From NCBI GenBank assembly GCA_040776905.1, contig JAXGZQ010000001.1, positions 806,001 through 870,000 on the forward strand: a stretch of DNA of 64,000 nucleotides, given 5' to 3'. The number at the start of each line of letters is the position of its first letter. Positions within the stretch are counted from its first letter, which is position 1. The translations under genes were made by a program, and so were the position numbers. A model generated the notes under the pieces. It ran no database searches. It was not told where the DNA came from and saw nothing but the letters and a program-made list of their open reading frames with translations. The stretch comes from SLHU01 sp009929975 (GTDB lineage: Bacteria; Bacillota; Clostridia; Saccharofermentanales; UBA5734). Below are positions 18,077 through 26,998 of the stretch, piece after piece.

Positions 18077-18098
18077 TCAGACATTTTCGTCAACCTTG
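18077..18098. repeat. left half of 44-bp repeat copy 1, interrupted by the insertion sequence
   Basis: TCAGACATTTTCG followed by TCAACCTTG is identical to 26928-26949. The rest of the repeat continues on the other side of the insertion sequence at 19473. The last nine bases are the target duplication. Confidence 0.8.
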
Positions 18099-19463
18099 GT
18101 AGTGTCAAGGTTTATGCGCACTTTCAGTTCTCACTTGGCAGCTGGTGATCAGCCAGCGGTCAGATCGGCTGCAACCTCCATCTCCAGTTCCATCGCATCG
18201 AGGTGTTTCATATTAAGATAAAGTTTTGTCCCCCAAAGCGAATCTTCCATATAGCGAAGCCTAGCACAAACCAGCATCAAGGCCGAGTTCGAGTCAGGAA
18301 AGGCACCAACCACCCGGGTTCTTCGTCGGATCTCACGGTTGAGCCGCTCAATGGCGTTGTTGCTGCGGATCTTCATCCAATGCTCATGCGGGAAGCCCAT
18401 ATAGGTCAGCGTTTCAGCAATCGAGTTCTCAACCTTCTTCGCGGCTTCCTTCAGCTTCATTTCTCTGAGTTTAATGACGACCGCCTTCGCTTTCTCCAGG
18501 GCTGCTGCCTTATCTTCCTGAGCGTGAATCGCCTTGAGCATCGCCGCCACATCCTTCATCTTGCTCCTGGGTACCACCGTGAACACATTGCGATAGAAAT
18601 GGACGGTGCAGCGCTGGTATTGGCTTTGCGGGAAGACCGTGTTAATCGCGTCCAGAAGCCCCAGACACTTATCACCAATAAACAATCGGGTGCCAGTCAG
18701 TCCTCGCTGTTTGAGACTGACCAGGAAGCTATGCCAACTTGCCTGATCTTCCTTCATGCCTTCAGCCGCTCCGATCACTTCACGCTGTCCATCTTCATTG
18801 ACCGCCATCGCGACCAGAATCGCGACGTTTTCGTAGTTGCCACCCCAGTTTCGCTTCAGATAGATCCCATCCAGATAGACATAGGGATAGGCCATCAACA
18901 GCTTGCGGTTACGCCATTCCTCAATCTTGGTATAGACTTTCTGGTTCAGCTTGCTGACGGTACCCGCACTGACCTTGGCTCCCCACAGCGCTTCGGTGAT
19001 ATCTTCCACTCGGCGGACAGAAACGCCGGCCAGATACATCTCGACAAGAGCTTCTTCCACGCTGATTTCCCGGCGCTGGTAACGCTGGATGATCGCCGTT
19101 TCAAACGGCAGAGACCGAAGCCTGGGGATCTTCAGTTGTACCTCACCGGATTTGGTCAACAGGCGTCTCCTGTAGCTGCCGGATCGCGTGTCCAGCCTTT
19201 TGTCTGTTCGTTCGTAGCGTGTCGCGTTAGTCAGGCGATCCGCTTCTTCATCGAGCAGCGTGTTCAGGGTATCCTCGACGCTTTGACGGACCAGTTCTCC
19301 CAGTTCCTGCTTTATCGCACCTTCATTAAGCGTTATAATCTTCTCAGACATGGTTCGGTCTCCTTTGCTTGGCTTGATGTTTTGTTCGTACTTTACATTT
19401 TAACCAAGCGAGACCGGTCATGTCTTTTCTTTTTTCAAAGTGCGCAATTTATGATACGTCATC
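18099..19463 (-). mobile_element. IS256-family insertion sequence, complete, with 9-bp target duplication
   Basis: An element of about 1,365 bp with one transposase gene. It is flanked by TCAACCTTG on both sides (18090-18098 and 19464-19472). The boundaries follow from comparison with the uninterrupted copy of the surrounding sequence at 26928-26971, where TCAACCTTG occurs once. The terminal regions share an inverted GCGCACTTT (18116-18124 and the complement at 19437-19445), with weaker similarity outward. A 8-9 bp duplication is normal for IS256 elements. The exact outer base could shift by one. Confidence 0.88.
18149..19351 (-). CDS. IS256-family (mutator-type) transposase
   Basis: A 400-residue DDE transposase of full family length. 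Catalytic positions are visible as Asp in YVYLDGIYLKRNW, Asp in LFIGDKCLGLLDAINTVFP, and Glu in SNNAIERLNREIRRRTRVVG. The N-terminal region has ERTDKRLDTRSGSYRR and IPRLR, typical of the family. The frame is intact, so the element may still be active. It reads leftward and has an AGGAGACCG ribosome site upstream of its ATG. Confidence 0.95.
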   Translation of the reverse strand: MSEKIITLNEGAIKQELGELVRQSVEDTLNTLLDEEADRLTNATRYERTDKRLDTRSGSYRRRLLTKSGEVQLKIPRLRSLPFETAIIQRYQRREISVEEALVEMYLAGVSVRRVEDITEALWGAKVSAGTVSKLNQKVYTKIEEWRNRKLLMAYPYVYLDGIYLKRNWGGNYENVAILVAMAVNEDGQREVIGAAEGMKEDQASWHSFLVSLKQRGLTGTRLFIGDKCLGLLDAINTVFPQSQYQRCTVHFYRNVFTVVPRSKMKDVAAMLKAIHAQEDKAAALEKAKAVVIKLREMKLKEAAKKVENSIAETLTYMGFPHEHWMKIRSNNAIERLNREIRRRTRVVGAFPDSNSALMLVCARLRYMEDSLWGTKLYLNMKHLDAMELEMEVAADLTAG

Positions 19464-19494
19464 TCAACCTTGCTCAGCCATCGGCCGCCTGTCC
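19464..19494. repeat. right half of 44-bp repeat copy 1 with target duplication
   Basis: TCAACCTTG (duplication) followed by CTCAGCCATCGG and CCGCCTGTCC matches 26941-26971 except for one base (CGCC here, CGGC there). Confidence 0.8.
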
Positions 19495-19525
19495 TGAATG
19501 ATGCAATCATTATCCACCCAATAAC

Positions 19526-19578
19526 ACAGATATAGAAAAACGGCGTATCCAGTTAATCACGCCGTTTTCTATATCTGT
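19526..19578 (-). terminator. strong terminator of the second transport operon
   Basis: A stem of about 20 bp (ACAGATATAGAAAA-CGGCGT with its complement, one bulged A) and a 12-base loop lie just after the last permease gene. The A/T part of the stem gives a T run on the minus transcript. Confidence 0.8.
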
Positions 19579-19612
19579 ATGCAAGTTATACAAAGAATAT
19601 AATATACTGATT

Positions 19613-20530
19613 TTAGCCTTTAACACCTCCAAGTGTTAATCCCTTTACGAAATATTTCTGCAGGAATGGATAGGAGAACAAGATTGGAACTGTTGCAATG
19701 ATAGTCATTGCGGCACGGATTGAATTAGGTGTTACCATTCCCTGCTGTGAAATACCCAGAGCATCCGCAGCATCGGCCGTGGCGCCAGTCATTGTGCGAG
19801 TTGATGAAAGCAACTTCTGCAACTCAAACTGAAGGGTGCTCAGTTTTGGTCGGCTGGAGCAATAAAGCATGGTATCAAACCATGAGTTCCATTGAGTGAC
19901 TGCAACAAAAAGAATAATCGTCGCAATAACTGGCAGGCTTAGAGGCATGATGATTTTAAACAAAACACGATACTCACTGGCACCATCAATTTTAGCTGCT
20001 TCAATCAGGCTGTCAGGCATTCCTTCGATGTAGCTTCGCATAATCATAACATTGTAAGCGCTCACCATAGTCGGCAGAATGTAGACAAGAAAATTGTTGA
20101 TTAAGCCTAACTGGCGCATCAACAGGTAGACAGGAATTATTCCACCGCTGAAGTACATCGTATAAACAAGAAATTTAGTCAGAAATTTACGAAGGACAAA
20201 ATCTCTTCTTGATAGAGTATATGCAACCATCAGACAGGCAAACATACTAGTGACGGCCCCCGTGACAGCTCTGGCTGCCGAGATGAACAATGAGTTCGTT
20301 ATATTTTTATTTTCAGTTAGAATAACCTCATAATTTCGTATAGAAAACTCACGGGGAACGAGATAAATGTGACCGCGAATTGCATCAGTAGCGTCATTTA
20401 AAGATATCGCCATCGTGTTGATAAAAGGGTAAAGTGTCGCGACACAGAGGATCATCAACAAAATGTAGTTGACCGAATCGAAAACTACATCCTCTGTAGT
20501 CAGTTTTCGCATTTTTCTACCTGAAGCCAT
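19613..20530 (-). CDS. carbohydrate ABC transporter permease (LplC/YtcP type), second system
   Basis: A 305-residue, six-helix permease. The EAA loop is EAAKIDGASEYRVLFKIIMPLSLP, and the protein ends in FLQKYFVKGLTLGGVKG. It lies downstream of the partner permease with a 24-base gap and is the last gene before the terminator. It is a paralogue of the permease at 14959-15855, but in an AT-richer segment. Confidence 0.92.
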   Translation of the reverse strand: MASGRKMRKLTTEDVVFDSVNYILLMILCVATLYPFINTMAISLNDATDAIRGHIYLVPREFSIRNYEVILTENKNITNSLFISAARAVTGAVTSMFACLMVAYTLSRRDFVLRKFLTKFLVYTMYFSGGIIPVYLLMRQLGLINNFLVYILPTMVSAYNVMIMRSYIEGMPDSLIEAAKIDGASEYRVLFKIIMPLSLPVIATIILFVAVTQWNSWFDTMLYCSSRPKLSTLQFELQKLLSSTRTMTGATADAADALGISQQGMVTPNSIRAAMTIIATVPILFSYPFLQKYFVKGLTLGGVKG

Positions 20531-20554
20531 AAAGCAATCTCCTTCTACAAATAT

Positions 20555-21490
20555 TTACAGAACACCTTCGCCATCGATCTTTTTAGATACTAAGTTCGCA
20601 ACTGTAATCAAAATGAAGGCTACAGCAGAGTTAAAAATTCCAATCGCAGTTCCGTATGAATAACGAAAGTACTTAAGCGCATAATTGTATACATAGATTT
20701 CAAGTGTTGTCGCCACTTCATGAACAGAGGCATTGCCAAGCAAGAATAACTGTTCAAATCCGGCATTCATTAGCCAGCCTATGTTCAAAATCAGGAGAAT
20801 TTTTATTGTTGGCATAATTGAAGGAATTGTAATGGCAAAAATTTTCCGCATTCTGCCTGCACCATCAATTGATGCAGATTCATATAGCTCAGGATCGATC
20901 GCGGTCATCGCAGATAGATAGATGATCGCATTATATCCAACCGTTTTCCATACCGAAGATAAGGCGACAATCATATAGAAATAATTCTTGACGCCCATAA
21001 AAGGAATTGGAGAATCGGTAAGTTTCAGCGTCATTAGCACCTGATTAATAATTCCATCTTCAGGAGATAGAGACATATAGACAATATTTGCAGCAACAAC
21101 CCATGAAACAAAATATGGTAGATATGAAATAGTCTGCACCGTCCGCTTAAATATCATATTTTTGACTTCATTCAGCATAACTGCCAGTGTTATCGCAGAG
21201 AAGAAATTGAAAACCAGCCTTAGAGAACTGACAGCTAATGTATTTTTAAGGGCACGGTAAAAATTGTAGTCCTTGAATAACTCCTTAAAGTTATCCAATC
21301 CGACCCATGGTGATTTCGCGAGACCGATACCTGGGTTATAGTTCATGAGGGCAAGAATCCAGCCCCAGATCGGTAGATAATGGAAAACCAACACTAGAAC
21401 CATAAATGGTATTGACAAAACCAATAGTTGGCGTTGTTGAAAAAGTTTGGCCCAAAAGCTCTTCTCTCTCGTCTTCATTAACTGTTCCAT
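20555..21490 (-). CDS. sugar ABC transporter permease (LplB/YteP type), second system
   Basis: A 311-residue permease with six hydrophobic segments and EAA loop ELYESASIDGAGRMRKIF. A methionine five codons in is an alternative start. A stable hairpin separates it from the binding-protein gene upstream, so permease mRNA is probably less abundant than the binding-protein mRNA. Confidence 0.9.
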   Translation of the reverse strand: MEQLMKTREKSFWAKLFQQRQLLVLSIPFMVLVLVFHYLPIWGWILALMNYNPGIGLAKSPWVGLDNFKELFKDYNFYRALKNTLAVSSLRLVFNFFSAITLAVMLNEVKNMIFKRTVQTISYLPYFVSWVVAANIVYMSLSPEDGIINQVLMTLKLTDSPIPFMGVKNYFYMIVALSSVWKTVGYNAIIYLSAMTAIDPELYESASIDGAGRMRKIFAITIPSIMPTIKILLILNIGWLMNAGFEQLFLLGNASVHEVATTLEIYVYNYALKYFRYSYGTAIGIFNSAVAFILITVANLVSKKIDGEGVL

Positions 21491-21514
21491 CAGTGCTGAC
21501 TCCTTCTATTGAAA

Positions 21515-21544
21515 AGGAGAGCATGTCCGGAGACATGCTCTCCT
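21515..21544 (-). terminator. intra-operon hairpin between binding-protein and permease genes
   Basis: A perfect 13-bp stem (AGGAGAGCATGTC and complement) has a 4-base loop and is followed on the minus transcript by TTTTC. It lies between the stop of the solute-binding protein and the first permease. It looks like a leaky terminator or 3'-end stabiliser that raises binding-protein output over permease output. Confidence 0.7.
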
Positions 21545-21572
21545 CTCAAATGTATTATTATCTCAGATATGA

Positions 21573-23294
21573 TCAGTTGCCATCTTGATAATATTGAGCG
21601 CCTTCTTTTAGTTTTTCTGTCATTTCTGCTTCAAAGGCGGCCAAGTCAAGAGATGCCAGACGGCTCTGATACTCGTCCCATACATTGGTGAAATCTGCTG
21701 TGTCAGCCATAATGACCTGCGGCAAATACTCAACGGCCAATTCAAGTGCCTGTTCTACAGCAATTTTACCGGAGAAATCAGCAGGCATTTTTGTTCTGAT
21801 CGCCCAGCCTGGTTCATACCTTGCAGGATATGAGGGTTGATAAAAATCGTTAAATGTTTTGATGTTATATTTCGCAAGCAAATCTTTTTCGTAATCTTTA
21901 TATCGGACATCCAGGTACTCATCCCACTGTGTCGGGGATACGGGGTGCCCATCAGAGAATACACCATAATCGGACTTAACATCTTCACGACGTGGGAATT
22001 GATCAAACTGGTTAATCCCCTGATTTTTCTGATAGTCAAGATCGATGTAATTATTCCATTGATCTAGTGTTTTGCTTGGAACACCATCTTCCAATGAATA
22101 ATCTTCGCCATCGATGCCCCATTTGCTGAGGCGGTTTATGTCCTCTGCTGCCATTCTATCAAGAAATTTGAAAGCAGCTTCCGGGTCCTCACACTTTGAG
22201 CTGATCGCAATTCCTGACTGAGTCGCAAATGCGCGCGGACCACGATAATATTCATTTTCCACACCTTCAAGAACAACCGGGAAAGCAACTAATGTGCGAT
22301 CATAAAGTTCCTGTGCTTCAAGTGCATGGATCCCGTCGATAAACATGCTTCTCTGGTCATATACACCAGCAACACGGCCGGAACTGATTTTGGCTAGATA
22401 CTGGTCATTAGTCTGCATGAACATTTCTTTATCAAGATATCCGCGATTCCACATATCATTGAGGAATTCAAGGAATGGCAGATTAAAATCCTGTGTCATG
22501 ATTGTTTTCGCCTCGAGTGTCTCCTGATCAACACAGGATGGTCCATCGTTGGGGAAACCAGCCATGAATCTTGCAGCACCATACTGAAGACCTGACATTC
22601 GCCAGCCTTCCGCCGGAAGTGTAAATCCTATTGTTGGATTTCCTTCATATTCAGGATTTTTCTCAATGTAATCAATCAGGATTTCTTTGTATTCATCAAA
22701 TGTCTTGATGACCGGCCAATCAGCCTGTTCCAGTACGTCCGCAGCCAGATAGAAGCCAGCCGAAGGATAAAGCGAATCTTCACTCGCACGTGAACCGCTG
22801 ATGTAATATGTCTTGCCATATTGCATTTTCAGCAGGCCAAGTTCTGAGGGTCTGTAAGCTTTCTTAATATTTTCTCCATATTGTTCCAGGTAATCATCAA
22901 GGGGAATTAAGGCATTTGCAGCGACATATTCGCCTGTTGCTTCACCGGGAACAATAAGGTCAGGATAATCGCCGGATGCGATCATGATTCCTGCTTTCTG
23001 GCGTGCATCTGTTCCTACCAGATATTCGGTTTGTAGTTTGACACCTGTCAGTTTTGTGATTTCTTCACCAACAGGTGTATCCCATGGATCAACCATTGAC
23101 GTCAAAGCATAATTAAAGAATGCGGTAAACGTCTTGACCTCTGCCGGATCTTCATCATCTTGCGAAGGTTTCGTTGTCTGCTCACCACCGCCGCCTTCTG
23201 TTCCGGGTGCTGTTGTTTCAGAACCAGCACAGCCTGCCAACAGCATGACAGCCATTGTGAGAACAATCAAAATAGAAAGGACTCGCTTCAGCAT
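21573..23294 (-). CDS. extracellular solute-binding lipoprotein, second sugar ABC system
   Basis: A 573-residue secreted lipoprotein: hydrophobic signal, lipobox MLLAGC, then a Gly/Thr/Glu-rich linker before the binding domain. It belongs to the LplA/YtcQ-like large binding proteins. AAGGAGGAGAAATC precedes the ATG. The gene follows the response regulator in the same direction with a 177-base AT-rich gap that probably carries the promoter. The sugar bound is unknown. Confidence 0.88.
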   Translation of the reverse strand: MLKRVLSILIVLTMAVMLLAGCAGSETTAPGTEGGGGEQTTKPSQDDEDPAEVKTFTAFFNYALTSMVDPWDTPVGEEITKLTGVKLQTEYLVGTDARQKAGIMIASGDYPDLIVPGEATGEYVAANALIPLDDYLEQYGENIKKAYRPSELGLLKMQYGKTYYISGSRASEDSLYPSAGFYLAADVLEQADWPVIKTFDEYKEILIDYIEKNPEYEGNPTIGFTLPAEGWRMSGLQYGAARFMAGFPNDGPSCVDQETLEAKTIMTQDFNLPFLEFLNDMWNRGYLDKEMFMQTNDQYLAKISSGRVAGVYDQRSMFIDGIHALEAQELYDRTLVAFPVVLEGVENEYYRGPRAFATQSGIAISSKCEDPEAAFKFLDRMAAEDINRLSKWGIDGEDYSLEDGVPSKTLDQWNNYIDLDYQKNQGINQFDQFPRREDVKSDYGVFSDGHPVSPTQWDEYLDVRYKDYEKDLLAKYNIKTFNDFYQPSYPARYEPGWAIRTKMPADFSGKIAVEQALELAVEYLPQVIMADTADFTNVWDEYQSRLASLDLAAFEAEMTEKLKEGAQYYQDGN

Positions 23295-23471
23295 GATTTC
23301 TCCTCCTTACCTTGTGTGAAGCAGTCAACCTGCTTCTACTATTATCATAGAAAACGCCGCACTAAAGGAAAAGGCGAAAAACTATAGATTCACGCTGAAT
23401 TATTTAAGCATTTCAAACATTCAAAGGTCATCTTCACGAACTATTTTGTGCATATTAAACAACTACTGTCA

Positions 23472-25058
23472 TCATGAATGTGTTTTTCGATATTGATGGG
23501 GTGTCATCTTCTCTTGTTTCTGAAATTTATTGCTAAAGTAATTATCATCTCGGTAACCAATCCTGATCGCGATTTCTGATATACGAAGCTCTGAATTGAG
23601 CAATAGCTGTTTTGCCTTTTCTATTCTCAATTTGTGCAGATAATCATTAAAGTAAACGCCTAATTCTTTGCGGAATATCTGGCCGAGATAAACCGGATTT
23701 ATATGGAAACGTTCAGCGATTGTCTTAAGTGTCAAATTGCTAGAATAATTACGGATAACGTAATCTTCCACCTGGCTGACCAAGCTTGCAGAACTGTTTT
23801 CTTTGTTCTGCTTGACGTATTTTGCTGCGTTTTCACAAAAAATCAGTAGTCGTTGCCTAAATAATTGAAAATTCATCACTTGGATGGATTCAGTGACCGA
23901 GGAAAGTTCAATGACCAAAACCTTTGAATCTGCATTGAATGTCTGAATAATTTTCAGAATCTCGTACGCGATGTAGTCCAACAAGATTCTGATTGTCTCA
24001 GGTGCCAATTTCAATCGATAAATTTCATGACATAAAACAGATACTTGATGCCCGGCAGTCTCAACATCACCTGATGCAATCGTGTTAATCAAGTCGATGA
24101 TACTTTTAGACTCCTGAATGTGATAAGTATAATTTGATTGGCTATGGTCATAACTTTGATCAATGTGATGGTTTGCGTAGAATTGTCGTTGTTCGAGAAT
24201 TTTTGCGGCCTGCAGGTAACTTTTTCTTATCTGATCAAATGACGCTTCTACCGAACCAGAAGCGACAAAAATATGGTGGCCGGTCTGTAGTTCAAGTCGT
24301 TTTCTCGTCTGATCACTTAGTTGGTCGACACTCATCAGACACCGATCAATCAAATATTGATTGACCAGAAGGCCATATCGATTCGTTTGATCCTGAAATA
24401 CATGTACGAGCCGAGACTCACCGATTATCTGAATAAACACTTGCCTGATCAGAGAGGCTAGTTCCGGTGATGTTAGTTCGGTCAATGGGCTATCATTCCC
24501 ATGTGGTACTATGGCAAATAATAAAACCTGCAGTTTATCTTGTTCAACTATGTGAAGTTTTTCCATGATCTCAGAAGGTTTAATATTCAAAAATTCTCCA
24601 TCTGCTATTTTTTTCAGATACTGTCCAATCAGATCCTCCTGTATGCGCATATGGGTATTTTTTTCCTGATTTATTTCCTGAATATCTTTATGGATACCAG
24701 ATAACGCGTTCTGTAACTCCTCCTCGTCAATTGGTTTCAACAGGTAATAATTGACATGGTATCGCATAGCAATTCGAGCATAAGAAAATTCACTAAATCC
24801 GCTCAGTATAATAAAATGGATAGTATTACCATACTTTTCCCGGCATATTCGAATGAAATCAAGACCATCCATACCTGGCATTCTGATATCAGTTATCACC
24901 AAATGTGGATGATATACGTCTATTTTGCTGAGAGCTTCCTGTCCGTCCTCAGCCTCTGCGCATATTTCAAACCCGAATTGATCCCAATGGATCAATTTTT
25001 TGATTCCTTTTCGAATAAAAGGCTCATCATCAACAATCAAAACTTTATATTGATCCAT
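23472..25058 (-). CDS. response regulator, AraC-type output (YesN-like), second system
   Basis: A 528-residue regulator. The receiver domain begins QYKVLIVDDEP with phospho-acceptor Asp57 in VITDIRMPGMDG and Lys in LKPIDEEE. The AraC double helix-turn-helix is at the C-terminus (NLTLKTIAERFHINPVYLG... and ISEIAIRIGYRDDNYFSNKF...TPHQYR). The start at 25058 is preferred because the receiver domain begins there and GAGGAA lies upstream; the frame is open for 20 more codons. It overlaps the end of the kinase gene by 14 bases. It should control the adjoining transporter genes. Confidence 0.88.
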   Translation of the reverse strand: MDQYKVLIVDDEPFIRKGIKKLIHWDQFGFEICAEAEDGQEALSKIDVYHPHLVITDIRMPGMDGLDFIRICREKYGNTIHFIILSGFSEFSYARIAMRYHVNYYLLKPIDEEELQNALSGIHKDIQEINQEKNTHMRIQEDLIGQYLKKIADGEFLNIKPSEIMEKLHIVEQDKLQVLLFAIVPHGNDSPLTELTSPELASLIRQVFIQIIGESRLVHVFQDQTNRYGLLVNQYLIDRCLMSVDQLSDQTRKRLELQTGHHIFVASGSVEASFDQIRKSYLQAAKILEQRQFYANHHIDQSYDHSQSNYTYHIQESKSIIDLINTIASGDVETAGHQVSVLCHEIYRLKLAPETIRILLDYIAYEILKIIQTFNADSKVLVIELSSVTESIQVMNFQLFRQRLLIFCENAAKYVKQNKENSSASLVSQVEDYVIRNYSSNLTLKTIAERFHINPVYLGQIFRKELGVYFNDYLHKLRIEKAKQLLLNSELRISEIAIRIGYRDDNYFSNKFQKQEKMTPHQYRKTHS

Positions 25059-26826
25059 CTGCTGATTCCTCATCTGTGTTATCAACTGGTACCCTGATCT
25101 CAACTTTCGTTCCTTCATCTACTTTACTGCGGATATCAAAAAATAGATCATCACCATATAGAAGAAGAAGTCGGCGATAAGCATTTGAAATTCCAACCCT
25201 TACTGGATGACCCTGAACTTCGCGTATACTTTCAAGTAATTTGGCCAATTCTGATTCTTCTATGCCGATCCCATTGTCGATAACTGCAATGGACATGAAA
25301 TTGCGATCAATCTCAATCTTCACTGTAATATGCCCTTCTCTCTTAACCCCTTCAATGCCGTGTATACATGCATTTTCGACAAACGGCTGTATGGCCATTT
25401 TGGGGATTCGGTATACCATTACTGAATCATCAGCAATAATATTGTAATTTATCTTATCATTGAATCGATATTGTTGAATTTTCAGAAAATCTTCAATATA
25501 GCTGATCTCTTCTCGAATGGTGATGTATTCACTATCCCAGACCAAAGAGTGGCGGATAGACTTGGAAAGATACTTGATCATCGTTGCCGTTTCATATTCA
25601 TCTTTCATAATTGAACGCATGCGAATTGCTTCCAATGTATTAAACAAAAAATGCGGATTGATCTGAGTCTGCAGCGCATTGATCTCAGCTTGCTTTCTAG
25701 CAAGGTCAAGATTCTTCTTCTGAATGTCGGCCTGATATACGTTATGTATCAACTCACGAATTCTGGTGGCCATACGATTGAATGCGTCAAACAACTTGCC
25801 GATTTCATCCTCACCCGAAGCATGATCAATTAGATCGAATTTTTGATGACGAATTCCCTCCATGTGGTGGGCAAGTAAATGTAATCGAGATGTCAAAGAC
25901 TTCGCGATGATCAAAATGATAGAAGTTGAAAACAAGATGTTTATAAAGGCCATAATCTTAATATATGAAACTGATTCATCTCCCACATGATGAAGATTAT
26001 CTTCCGAGAACAATCCAATGATCTTCCATCCCGCCATATTGTATGTATTAGGGAATTTATTCTGCAGTATAAATTGTGTTGCTTCATTATGTTCTTTGTA
26101 TAATGCCCACTGATCAGGGAAAATACTATTGGATTCGGAATCAAAAACACGTTTATTATATCTGTCAATTAAATAAATTCGTCCATCCAGTCGTTCTTCA
26201 TTAATTATTCGAGTAATAAAATGATAAGTCAGATCAATTTTTAGTATTTTTTCATATGATTGATCGACTCCAGGACGGTTCAAACCACGAATGATGCAGA
26301 AAATTGGTTCATTTCCTCGAAATGTTCGCTCAATGTAAGAGTAAACAAGAATTTCGTTATCATTTTTCTTCCAGGCTTTGTACCATTCAGAGTCAATGAT
26401 ATCTGAATCAATAACCTGAAAGCCCGATGAGTTGCTTATTGATGTATTGTCAGTGAATATCGTAACATTACTTATATTGGGATAAACATGAATATATCGG
26501 GTCAACGCATTCCCAAGATATTGACGAAATGCCGTATAAAGATCGGTTGTGCTGTCATAATGTTCATCCAGAGCATTAATCAAGGATCGGTCAGTGTAAA
26601 GACTATGGGAAAGCGTGATGCTGTCCATGATAGTTTTGTTGATGTTATCCTCGATACGAGCGAGGGAATTATTAAGATGCTCTATTTCACGTTTATGAAG
26701 ATCATGACTCACCATTGAATAAAATGCAATATTGGTTGTCAGAATCGGTAGTAATACACAAAAAACATAAAGAAGCAGCAACTTCTCCCGGACTCCAATG
26801 TCATCTAGTCTTTTTACTTTACGCAT
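25045..26826 (-). CDS. sensor histidine kinase, YesM type, second system
   Basis: A membrane kinase of about 593 residues. Helix 1 is LLLLYVFCVLLPILTTNIAF, followed by an extracellular sensing region of about 250 residues, a second helix (MAFINILFSTSIILIIA), a HAMP linker, and the phospho-acceptor His in QTQINPHFLFNTLEAIRMR. The ATPase shows IQPFVENACIHGIEG, VIDNGIGI and VGISNAYRRL. The start is uncertain: ATG at 26826 has AGAGGAC about 12 bases upstream, and TTG at 26880 would add 18 residues. Codon use is AT-rich compared with the kinase at 4287. First gene of the module and next to repeat copy 2. Confidence 0.88.
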   Translation of the reverse strand: MRKVKRLDDIGVREKLLLLYVFCVLLPILTTNIAFYSMVSHDLHKREIEHLNNSLARIEDNINKTIMDSITLSHSLYTDRSLINALDEHYDSTTDLYTAFRQYLGNALTRYIHVYPNISNVTIFTDNTSISNSSGFQVIDSDIIDSEWYKAWKKNDNEILVYSYIERTFRGNEPIFCIIRGLNRPGVDQSYEKILKIDLTYHFITRIINEERLDGRIYLIDRYNKRVFDSESNSIFPDQWALYKEHNEATQFILQNKFPNTYNMAGWKIIGLFSEDNLHHVGDESVSYIKIMAFINILFSTSIILIIAKSLTSRLHLLAHHMEGIRHQKFDLIDHASGEDEIGKLFDAFNRMATRIRELIHNVYQADIQKKNLDLARKQAEINALQTQINPHFLFNTLEAIRMRSIMKDEYETATMIKYLSKSIRHSLVWDSEYITIREEISYIEDFLKIQQYRFNDKINYNIIADDSVMVYRIPKMAIQPFVENACIHGIEGVKREGHITVKIEIDRNFMSIAVIDNGIGIEESELAKLLESIREVQGHPVRVGISNAYRRLLLLYGDDLFFDIRSKVDEGTKVEIRVPVDNTDEESADGSI

Positions 26827-26927
26827 TTGGGTTGACCAGTCCTCTTTGTGTGAGCAGTTGACATCATAAACCTTAATCAATCACTCTACTAATGCAAGTC
26901 TATCATAGTCTACCTGACAGAGTCCGG

Positions 26928-26971
26928 TCAGACATTTTCGTCAACCTTGCTCAGCCATCGGCCGGCTGTCC
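26928..26971. repeat. 44-bp repeat copy 2, uninterrupted
   Basis: TCAGACATTTTCG-TCAACCTTG-CTCAGCCATCGG-CCGGCTGTCC agrees at 43 of 44 positions with the copy split by the insertion sequence at 18077-19494. It contains a short inverted repeat, CAGCC/GGCTG, around ATCGGCC. Both copies lie between genes and in the same orientation, one at each end of the second sensor/transporter module. Confidence 0.8.
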
Positions 26972-26998
26972 GATAGACGAGAATGCTTAGACTCATCC

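Noticed and set aside
18203..19501. A 432-codon frame on the plus strand across the insertion sequence.
   Set aside because: It is antisense to an intact IS256 transposase with all DDE motifs, and its translation resembles no family.
18077..26971. The 44-bp repeats as attachment sites of an integrative element.
   Set aside because: No integrase, relaxase or phage gene lies between them, so site-specific integration is not supported; only a cassette-like origin is proposed.
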